Assembly (NCBI GenBank): GCA_004556655.1
Contig: SFGF01000045.1
Location: 1 to 30,224, forward strand
From: Lachnospiraceae bacterium
GTDB taxonomy: Bacteria > Bacillota > Clostridia > Lachnospirales > Lachnospiraceae
Direction: 5' to 3'
DNA: 30,224 bases
Numbering within the stretch: position 1 is the stretch's first letter; every line of letters begins with the position of its first letter. A program made the translations under genes and the position numbers. The notes beneath the pieces are model-generated. The model was given only the letters and a program-made list of their open reading frames with translations, was not told the DNA's origin and searched no databases. This document shows positions 1-6,812 of this stretch, piece by piece.

Positions 1-320
1 TTAATCATCACCGAGTAGGATTCCCAAAGTAAAACAGCCCCGAATTGACGGGGCTAATGTTTCACTTATTTTGGGACATTTTCAAAAATGCTTGACATAC
101 ATGTTATTCGCACGAACCCTACATAACTCACTTTATTCAGAATTGTCCATTTCCCGATCGCTCCTTTTCTTCCCATCGGCATTCTTTCTTTCAGAAAAGC
201 ATTGTAAAACTGACTGTGGGATAAATTCCCCAAAGCATAAAATACCCGCCACATCAACACGATATAGCGGATACTTAAACTTATTTTAAACATTTACCCT
301 GTTTGCTTAACCAAGATCTG
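1..320. other. intergenic stretch without a recognisable gene
   Basis: I find no gene I can support in these 320 bases. Short open frames exist on both strands (up to about 75 codons), but none has a good ribosome binding site or a recognisable motif. One minus-strand frame ending near position 130 finishes in a charged tail (SERKNADGKKRSDREMDNSE) that looks protein-like, but it has no start codon, so it may be the decayed end of an unknown gene. The stretch adjoins a clear gene remnant at 322-539 and is probably part of the same decaying region. Confidence 0.5.
36..55 (-). terminator. possible intrinsic terminator hairpin
   Basis: A perfect 7-bp stem AGCCCCG/CGGGGCT encloses a 6-base loop. 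Read on the minus strand it is followed by GTTTTACTTT, a weak T-rich tail. It could terminate a transcript coming leftwards from the decayed region, but no intact gene is attached to it. Confidence 0.35.
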
Positions 321-321
321 A

Positions 322-539
322 TTATTTTTTTAATCCCGGACTGTTTTTCAATTCCACCAAACTATGCATCTCTCTCAGAACTGTAGCACCGCAGTCATTG
401 CCAACCTCAGGAGAAATGCCTTAACCGGAGTATTTGTGGTCTTTTCCATCGCCTTTTTCCATGTTCCCGAAGAACTTGCCTTCAATCCGTCTCCCATCAA
501 CCGCATTCCATAAAGGAACACGGCCAGTCCGCCTAATAA
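322..539 (-). pseudogene. remnant of a Na+/phosphate cotransporter (NptA/PNaS family)
   Basis: On the minus strand, bases 539 down to 378 encode the segments LLGGLAVFLYGMRLMGDGL, then KASSSGTWKKAMEKTTNTPV, then KAFLLRLAMTAVLQ. This is the usual N-terminal membrane segment of Na+/Pi-cotransporter proteins (LGGLxLFLxGMxLMGDGLK, then TAVxQSSSA). Exactly where the family's SSSAT motif should follow, the frame hits a stop at 375-377. In a shifted frame the sequence continues as LREMHSLVELKNSPGLKK and stops at 322-324, possibly the gene's original tail joined by deletion. Just upstream (541-619) the reading frame is broken by an inserted hairpin element. Removing it restores a frame reading ADTVIRLLLGGLA, but that is preceded by a stop. 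The gene is therefore disrupted at both ends and non-functional. The N-terminal recognition is firm; the identity of the tail is a guess. Confidence 0.62.
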
Positions 540-540
540 T

Positions 541-619
541 GTAATGAGACAAGGGACAAAAGGTCATGCATTCCATGCTTGCATGAAAATGCATACCTTT
601 TGTCCCTTGTCTCATTACA
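541..619. mobile_element. MITE-like palindromic element with 8-bp flanking direct repeat
   Basis: Bases 541-564 and 595-618 are perfect 24-bp inverted copies (arms begin GTAATGAGACAAGGG). Pairing continues inward with 566-572/588-594 and 574-578/581-585, leaving only a 2-base loop and a few unpaired bases, so the whole element folds into one hairpin of about 78 nt. It is flanked by an 8-bp direct repeat CTAATAAT (533-540 and 620-627), as expected for a target-site duplication, and it lies inside the Na+/Pi-cotransporter remnant. It carries no coding capacity, so it would have been mobilised in trans. A long bidirectional terminator is the alternative reading, but there is no T-tract on either strand, and the flanking repeat favours insertion. 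Confidence 0.6.
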
Positions 620-689
620 CTAATAATAATCTTATTACCGTATCGGCTTATTTTATCATTTATTGTACTTAAAGTACATTCACAAAAAA

Positions 690-2435
<1,746 letters not shown>

Positions 2436-2449
2436 AATACTTCCTCCTC

Positions 2450-2494
2450 TTAAAAAAAATAAAAAAAGGAGACTGCGATGTGCTTCCTGCTCAT
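2450..2494 (-). CDS. candidate leader peptide of the amt transcript (14 codons)
   Basis: Between the amt promoter and amt, an ATG at 2494 follows AAAGGAGATTACG, a good Shine-Dalgarno sequence at normal spacing. It opens a frame encoding MSRKHIAVSFFYFF with TAA at 2450-2452. That stop directly abuts the AGAGGAGG ribosome binding site of amt. The frame lies inside the terminator hairpin: its Shine-Dalgarno is the 5' arm, and its later codons are the 3' arm and the U-tract. It was found by eye and is too short to support statistically, but the start, stop and spacing are all well placed. It carries no glutamine codons, so classical amino-acid stalling is not obvious. Confidence 0.5.
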   Translation of the reverse strand: MSRKHIAVSFFYFF

Positions 2495-2507
2495 CGTAAT
2501 CTCCTTT
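2465..2507 (-). terminator. intrinsic terminator (candidate attenuator) in the amt leader
   Basis: Reading the minus strand, AAAGGAGA (2507-2500) pairs with TCTCCTTT (2472-2465), and CGATG pairs with CATCG nearer the loop. The stem is followed immediately by a U-tract of about 15 bases broken only by one A. It sits about 5 bases after the predicted transcription start and before amt, so it would stop most amt transcripts unless overridden. That position makes it an attenuator rather than the terminator of an upstream gene. Confidence 0.75.
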
Positions 2508-2518
2508 GATATATATTT

Positions 2519-2546
2519 ATTATACCTCTTTTAGAATTATAGTCAA
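2519..2546 (-). promoter_or_regulatory. sigma-A-type promoter of amt
   Basis: Minus-strand -35 TTGACT (2541-2546) and -10 TATAAT (2519-2524) are separated by 16 bases. The predicted start is near 2511, directly before the attenuator hairpin. Confidence 0.7.
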
Positions 2547-2629
2547 TGTACGAAACGATTAAAAAAATCATTAAATCCAGAAAAATTTCATGAGATTAAC
2601 CAAAATTTTATTATTTTTTAAAATTCATC

Positions 2630-2655
2630 CCGGGAAGTTTTAAAAAACTCCCCGG
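2630..2655 (-). terminator. hairpin downstream of the oligo-1,6-glucosidase gene
   Basis: CCGGGAAGTTTT (2630-2641) and AAAACTCCCCGG (2644-2655) form a 12-bp stem with one G-U wobble when read as minus-strand RNA. It begins 7 bases after the stop codon. The tail (GATGAATTTTAAAAAATAAT) is only moderately U-rich. Confidence 0.6.
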
Positions 2656-2662
2656 TCCATTT

Positions 2663-4327
2663 TTAAATTTGCTTCAGTACAAAGGTCTCGTATGGTTTCA
2701 AAACAATTTCTTTTTTGTCATACTCATTTTCCATATTGGAAATCATGCATTCTGCGCCCACAAATTCTTCAGGAACCGCAAACGGTACTTCCCGGTCAGT
2801 AAAATTGCAGACTACCAGAAGTTTTTCATTCTCAAGAGTTCTGGTATATACATACAATTCTTCGCTGTCCACCATCAGCAGGTCATATTTTCCATATATC
2901 ATAACCGGATTCTCTTTTCTGAGAGCGATCAGTTTCTTATAATAATGAAACACAGAATTGGGGTTCGCGGTTTCTGCTTTCGCATTAATTACCTTGTAAT
3001 TCGGATTTACATTGATCCACGGCTTTCCTTCGGTAAATCCCGCATTCTCCGTATCATCCCACTGCACCGGAGTCCTAGCGTTATCACGGCTCATGGTTGT
3101 AAGGCACGGCCAGAAATCTTCATGAGATACAATCCCGCTCTCACACCATTCTTTATATCCGTTGATACTCTCAATATCCCTGAAATCTTCCTTCGTCCGG
3201 AACGGATAATTCGTCATACCCAATTCTTCTCCCTGATATATATACGGTGATCCCTGCATCATATGAAGACAGGTTGCCAGCATCTTTGCGGAAACTTCTC
3301 TATATTCCGGACGATCATCTCCAAACCGGGAAACAGCTCTCGGCTGATCATGATTATCCCAGTACAGGCTGTTCCATGCCTGTCCATACAACTCTGTCTG
3401 CCATTTTGACATGATTTTTTTCAGTTTGGTAAGAGGCATTCTCTGATCTGTCCATTTTCCATATTTACTTTCACTTCCCACATGTTCAAACTGGAATACC
3501 ATATTCAGTTCATGGGTATCCTCACCGGCATATTGTTTCGCCAGTTCTGTGGTAACTCCCGGCGTCTCTCCCACTGTAATCAAATCATATTTAGAAAGAA
3601 CTTTTTCATTCATTTCCTGCAGATACTTGTGTATATTCGGTCCATGGGTACAGTAGGGACTGAAATCGCCATAGAGATCATTTACCTCGCCATCCGGCAT
3701 TTCTTTTGTCTTGGAAATCATACAGATTACATCCATACGAAATCCGTCAATGCCCTTATCGCACCACCAGGTCATCATATCAAATACTTCCTGACGTACT
3801 TTCGGGTTATCCCAGTTCAGATCCGGCTGTTTTTTGGAAAACAGATGCAGATAATACATCCCCGTCTCTTTATCAAACTCCCATGTGGAGCCTCCGAAAC
3901 ATGCACCCCAGTTATTCGGCTCTTTTCCGTCTTTGCCCTCTCTCCAGATATAATAATCACGATACGGGTTATCTTTTGATTTGCGGCTTTCCATAAACCA
4001 CTTATGTTCATCTGAAGTATGGTTTACTACCAGGTCCATAACGATCTTGATACCTCTCTTATGAGCTTCTGCAAGCATCTCATCGAAGTCTTCCATCGTT
4101 CCAAACTCATCCATGATATCCTGGTAATCACTGATGTCGTACCCATTATCATCATTCGGTGATTTGTAAACAGGTGAGAGCCAGATCACATCGATGCCCA
4201 GATACTTCAGGTAATCCAACCTGCTTGTAATTCCTTTTAGATCACCGATCCCATCTCCGTTACTGTCCATAAAACTACGGGGATAAATCTGATAAATAAC
4301 AGCTTCCTTCCACCATGCTTTCTTCAT
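2663..4327 (-). CDS. malL: oligo-1,6-glucosidase / alpha-glucosidase, GH13
   Basis: A 554-residue GH13 enzyme that hydrolyses short alpha-glucosidic oligosaccharides such as isomaltose. It has no signal peptide, so it acts in the cytoplasm. The catalytic (beta/alpha)8 domain occupies about residues 1-470 and is followed by a C-terminal beta-domain. The nucleophile Asp199 lies in GFRMDVICMISK, the acid/base Glu254 in ITVGETPG, and the third acid Asp327 in WDNHDQPR; QPDLNW at 167-172 is typical of the oligo-1,6-glucosidase subgroup. Val200, directly after the nucleophile, is the residue that in characterised enzymes goes with alpha-1,6 preference, whereas alpha-1,4-specific maltases have Thr. 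ATG at 4327 follows AAGGAGAGG. The gene is monocistronic with its own promoter and a weak cre-like site. Exact substrate preference (isomaltose, sucrose, trehalose-6-P) is an inference. Confidence 0.92.
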   Translation of the reverse strand: MKKAWWKEAVIYQIYPRSFMDSNGDGIGDLKGITSRLDYLKYLGIDVIWLSPVYKSPNDDNGYDISDYQDIMDEFGTMEDFDEMLAEAHKRGIKIVMDLVVNHTSDEHKWFMESRKSKDNPYRDYYIWREGKDGKEPNNWGACFGGSTWEFDKETGMYYLHLFSKKQPDLNWDNPKVRQEVFDMMTWWCDKGIDGFRMDVICMISKTKEMPDGEVNDLYGDFSPYCTHGPNIHKYLQEMNEKVLSKYDLITVGETPGVTTELAKQYAGEDTHELNMVFQFEHVGSESKYGKWTDQRMPLTKLKKIMSKWQTELYGQAWNSLYWDNHDQPRAVSRFGDDRPEYREVSAKMLATCLHMMQGSPYIYQGEELGMTNYPFRTKEDFRDIESINGYKEWCESGIVSHEDFWPCLTTMSRDNARTPVQWDDTENAGFTEGKPWINVNPNYKVINAKAETANPNSVFHYYKKLIALRKENPVMIYGKYDLLMVDSEELYVYTRTLENEKLLVVCNFTDREVPFAVPEEFVGAECMISNMENEYDKKEIVLKPYETFVLKQI

Positions 4328-4356
4328 ATCATTCCATCCTCTCCTTTTTGAATTAC

Positions 4357-4371
4357 TTGAAAACGGCTAGA
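4357..4371. promoter_or_regulatory. weak cre-like site (carbon catabolite control)
   Basis: TTGAAAACGGCTAGA matches the Bacillus CcpA consensus WTGNAARCGNWNNCW except at two constrained positions. It lies just downstream of the -10 box of the glucosidase promoter, where CcpA binding would repress. The match is imperfect, so this is suggestive only. Confidence 0.3.
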
Positions 4372-4374
4372 TTT

Positions 4375-4403
4375 ATTTTATCATACGAAAAATATAGGTG
4401 CAA
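4375..4403 (-). promoter_or_regulatory. sigma-A-type promoter of the oligo-1,6-glucosidase gene
   Basis: Minus-strand -35 TTGCAC (4398-4403) and -10 TAAAAT (4375-4380) are spaced by exactly 17 bases, about 50 bases upstream of the start codon. Confidence 0.55.
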
Positions 4404-4435
4404 GACGTCGCTGCTTATCTTCAAAACTACAATTA

Positions 4436-4458
4436 CCCCAAAGAAGATATCTTTGAGG
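4436..4458 (-). terminator. possible terminator of purA
   Basis: CCCCAAAGA (4436-4444) and TCTTTGAGG (4450-4458) form a 9-bp stem with one G-U wobble in minus-strand RNA and a 5-base loop, about 45 bases beyond the purA stop. The following bases (TAATTGTAGTTTTG) are only weakly U-rich. Confidence 0.4.
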
Positions 4459-4503
4459 CAATCGTAAACATTTTATTCAATTATAAATGAAATCTCAAAT
4501 CCA

Positions 4504-5778
4504 TTAGCGATAAATAATATCATCTCTTCCCGGTCCATTGGAAACCATAGTAATCGGGAATCCGATTTTCTCTTCCACAAATTCGATGTATTTTCTGCAG
4601 TTTTCCGGCAGATCTTCATACTTTTTAATTCCACGGATATCGCATTTCCATCCCGGCAGTTTCTCGTATACCGGTTTTGCTTTTTCCAGTAGTGTAGTGG
4701 TCGGGAAATCTGTAGTGATTTCTCCATCAATATCATATGCTACGCATACCGGAATCTCATCCAGATATCCAAGAACATCCAGAACGGTAAAGGCCACATC
4801 GGTAGTTCCCTGCATACGGCAGCCATATTTGGATGCTACAACATCAAACCATCCCATACGTCTCGGACGTCCTGTCGTTGCACCATACTCTCCGCCATCC
4901 CCGCCGCGGCGTCTCAGCTCATCTGCTTCATCACCAAAAATCTCGGATACAAAAGCACCTGCTCCTACTGCACTGGAATATGCCTTACATACAGTAATGA
5001 TCTTCTTGATCTCGTACGGAGGAACACCTGCTCCGATCGCTCCATATCCAGCCAGTGTGGAAGAAGATGTAACCATAGGATAAATTCCATGATCCGGATC
5101 TTTCAAAGAGCCCAGCTGACCTTCCAAAAGAATCTCTTTTCCTTCTTTCAGAGCATTCCAAAGATACAGAGATACATCGCATACATATGGCTCAACCATT
5201 TTCTTATATGTCATCAGTTCTTCAAAAACTTCTTCCGGCTTCAACAGTGGCTTGTGATACAGATGCTCCAGCATAACATTCTTTGTCTCGCAAATCCGCT
5301 CAACCTTTTCTTTTAATGCTTCCTCGTCAAACAGTTCACTGACCTGGAAACCGATCTTTGCAAATTTATCAGAATAAAACGGAGCAATACCCGACTTGGT
5401 AGAACCGAAAGACTTTCCTCCCAGACGCTCCTCTTCGTACTGGTCAAATAAAATATGGTAGGACATTACCATCTGTGCGCGGTCAGACACAAGGATCTTT
5501 GGTGTCGGAACTCCTTTCTCTACAATTCCCTGAATCTCTTTAAACAAAAGCGGCACATTCAGTGCAACACCATTTCCGATCACGCTGGTAGTATGATCAT
5601 AAAATACACCTGACGGCAGGGTATGTAATGCGAACTTTCCATAATCATTTACGATGGTATGACCCGCATTGGCACCACCCTGGAAACGCACGATAATATC
5701 GGCTTCCTTGGCCAGCATATCTGTAATCTTACCTTTTCCTTCATCTCCCCAGTTTGCTCCAACAACAGCTTTAATCAT
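4504..5778 (-). CDS. purA: adenylosuccinate synthetase
   Basis: PurA joins IMP and aspartate using GTP to give adenylosuccinate, the first committed step from IMP to AMP. The 424-residue protein begins MIKAVVGANWGDEGKGK, which carries the catalytic Asp and the phosphate-binding glycine loop. GGANAGHTI supplies the catalytic His, and TTGRPRRMGWFD matches the family signature near the IMP/GTP site. Length agrees with bacterial PurA (about 425-430). I chose the ATG at 5778 rather than an in-frame ATG eight codons upstream, because AGGAGG sits 8 bases before it and the upstream codons contain that Shine-Dalgarno. The gene is single, with a promoter at about 5824. The next step in the pathway, purB, lies about 4 kb away in a separate unit. 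Confidence 0.96.
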   Translation of the reverse strand: MIKAVVGANWGDEGKGKITDMLAKEADIIVRFQGGANAGHTIVNDYGKFALHTLPSGVFYDHTTSVIGNGVALNVPLLFKEIQGIVEKGVPTPKILVSDRAQMVMSYHILFDQYEEERLGGKSFGSTKSGIAPFYSDKFAKIGFQVSELFDEEALKEKVERICETKNVMLEHLYHKPLLKPEEVFEELMTYKKMVEPYVCDVSLYLWNALKEGKEILLEGQLGSLKDPDHGIYPMVTSSSTLAGYGAIGAGVPPYEIKKIITVCKAYSSAVGAGAFVSEIFGDEADELRRRGGDGGEYGATTGRPRRMGWFDVVASKYGCRMQGTTDVAFTVLDVLGYLDEIPVCVAYDIDGEITTDFPTTTLLEKAKPVYEKLPGWKCDIRGIKKYEDLPENCRKYIEFVEEKIGFPITMVSNGPGRDDIIYR

Positions 5779-5823
5779 TTGGTTACCTCCTGATGGGTTC
5801 ATAATCTAATCTCTGACCAGCTT

Positions 5824-5852
5824 ATTATACAACATTTTTCTTATAAGTAAAA
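5824..5852 (-). promoter_or_regulatory. probable purA promoter
   Basis: A perfect minus-strand TATAAT (5824-5829) is preceded at about 17-18 bases by TTTTAC, a poor -35. The -10 box is clear; the -35 is not, which would fit an activated or otherwise controlled promoter. Confidence 0.5.
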
Positions 5853-5869
5853 CTTATTATTACTTATAA
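5841..5869. repeat. inverted repeat overlapping the purA promoter spacer and -35 region
   Basis: TTATAAGTAA (5841-5850) and TTACTTATAA (5860-5869) are perfect 10-bp inverted copies separated by 9 bases. They cover the spacer and upstream part of the purA promoter, which suggests an operator. The sequence does not resemble the Bacillus PurBox (CCGAAC core), so the regulator is unknown. AT-rich DNA makes chance dyads more likely. Confidence 0.4.
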
Positions 5870-6044
5870 ATAATAGTCAGCTATAATATATTTTAATAAA
5901 TATAATGGGTACTAATTCTTTACCACATACATGATTATTATACCGCTTATCAGGAAGATACTCAAGTATTTTTCGCAATTATTCTATGAAGCGAACTGTT
6001 CAAAAAATATTATGGGTTGTCTCCACTGTATTATAAAGCAAGAA

Positions 6045-6068
6045 TTTCCCCGGGGAAAATGTAAAAGT
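6045..6068 (-). repeat. CCCCGGGG palindrome with a motif shared with the 8735-8771 hairpin
   Basis: Bases 6045-6058 form the perfect palindrome TTTCCCCGGGGAAA. The stretch 6048-6068 then matches the interior of the hairpin near 8739-8759 at most positions (CCCCGGGG, then AAATGTAAA). It lies about 30 bases past the stop of the XRE regulator gene and may act as its weak terminator, or be half of an eroded copy of the same hairpin repeat. Confidence 0.4.
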
Positions 6069-6096
6069 TCTGCTATAAAATAATTCTATCACATCG

Positions 6097-6645
6097 TTAC
6101 CTCTCAATCCGAATCCAAAAATCATCCTCTGCCATTCGTCCTTCTGTTTTTTCAATAATCATAAACGGGTCATAAAATGGTAAATCCAAATCTCTTAATA
6201 TCAGTTTCATTTTATCTCTGGTTCGAGGGAAACATCTGGATTCCAGAAATTCCATGTATTGATGATAGTCCAGATTTTCTGTTCTGCCAAACGCTCTGAA
6301 CATAATATTGTCTGTGTAATTTTTAATTTGAATTTTTTGATTTATTTCATCTACATCAATTAAGGTACATATCGTCTGTTTATGCATATACCAAAGCCGA
6401 ATAGGATATACTTTAGGTGGAACTTTCATTTTTTCTACATAGTTTTGTTCTTTTTCTAAAAGTTGCAGAAGTAACACTAATGGTCCTCTGATATGTGAGG
6501 CACTTGTCTCCCATCTTTCTACTGTTGACTTTGAAGAACCAAGTAATTCTGCAAATTCTTTTTGTGTAAGTCCCAGTTTTTTTCTTACATTTTTTATTTC
6601 TGCTGCAGTAGTATATTCCGGTGTAACAAATATCTTTTTACTCAT
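6097..6645 (-). CDS. XRE/MqsA-type helix-turn-helix transcriptional regulator
   Basis: A 182-residue protein. Residues about 12-65 are a helix-turn-helix of the Cro/C1 class (VRKKLGLTQKEFAELLG, then SSKSTVERWETSASHIRGP), the form found in HigA/MqsA-type antitoxins and related regulators. The recognition helix keeps the Arg that follows the conserved turn. Residues about 75-182 are a separate domain I cannot name. It contains FLESRCFPRTRDKMKLIL and ends YDPFMIIEKTEGRMAEDDFW, and may bind a ligand or a partner protein. ATG at 6645 follows AAGGAGGG. The gene is transcribed divergently from the GH127 gene, and two matching dyads lie in the shared upstream region, so autoregulation and local control of the glycosidase are likely (inference). 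No toxin-like gene is adjacent. Confidence 0.8.
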   Translation of the reverse strand: MSKKIFVTPEYTTAAEIKNVRKKLGLTQKEFAELLGSSKSTVERWETSASHIRGPLVLLLQLLEKEQNYVEKMKVPPKVYPIRLWYMHKQTICTLIDVDEINQKIQIKNYTDNIMFRAFGRTENLDYHQYMEFLESRCFPRTRDKMKLILRDLDLPFYDPFMIIEKTEGRMAEDDFWIRIER

Positions 6646-6663
6646 AAATCCCTCCTTTTCATT

Positions 6664-6692
6664 ATCAAACCATTAAAATAAAGGTTTGTAAA
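6664..6692 (-). promoter_or_regulatory. possible promoter of the XRE regulator gene
   Basis: Minus-strand TTTACA (6687-6692) and TTTGAT (6664-6669) are spaced by 17 bases. The spacer is almost exactly the dyad at 6667-6687, a classic arrangement for autorepression. The -10 match is modest. Confidence 0.4.
6667..6687. promoter_or_regulatory. candidate operator O1 (dyad)
   Basis: A 21-bp dyad of the form AAACC-A-TTA-N3-TAA-A-GGTTT, symmetrical except for its centre. It repeats at 6699-6719 with the same layout, 32 bp centre to centre (about three helical turns). The half-site AACC/GGTT resembles the MqsA antitoxin operator (AACCT...AGGTT), which suits the MqsA-like helix-turn-helix encoded next to it. 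Confidence 0.65.
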
Positions 6693-6698
6693 GAAAAA

Positions 6699-6719
6699 AT
6701 ACCATTATTTTAAAGGTTT
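6699..6719. promoter_or_regulatory. candidate operator O2 (dyad)
   Basis: Second copy: ATACC-A-TTA-N3-TAA-A-GGTTT. Only the central triplet (TTT instead of AAA) and one outer base differ from O1, so both symmetrical half-sites are conserved. It lies upstream of the regulator's promoter and about 45 bases before the -10 of the GH127 gene. Confidence 0.65.
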
Positions 6720-6764
6720 TTATTAATACGACTATTTCCTATTCTTTTACTCGTACAATAAGGT

Positions 6765-6770
6765 TATAAT
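6765..6770 (+). promoter_or_regulatory. -10 box of the GH127 gene promoter
   Basis: A perfect TATAAT lies 43 bases before the start codon. No convincing -35 is found 16-18 bases upstream (TTCTTT at best), so the promoter may need an activator. Confidence 0.45.
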
Positions 6771-6812
6771 ACATATATCAATAAAGCAAAAAGAAGGGAA
6801 TGGCGCATACTC

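Noticed and set aside
421..615. 64-codon minus-strand open frame across the hairpin element
   Set aside because: It is read through the hairpin and out of frame with the Na+/Pi-cotransporter remnant, so it is not a gene.
664..678. TGTACTT-A-AAGTACA dyad after amt as a terminator
   Set aside because: The stem is short and AT-rich, the loop is one base, and no T-run follows on the minus strand.
2436..2546. ANTAR-type antiterminator RNA upstream of amt
   Set aside because: ANTAR targets need two stem-loops with six-base loops before the terminator. Only about five bases separate the predicted transcription start from the single hairpin, so there is no room.
5779..6096. purine riboswitch or PurBox upstream of purA
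   Set aside because: No aptamer-like three-way junction and no CCGAAC-type box could be found; only an AT-rich dyad.
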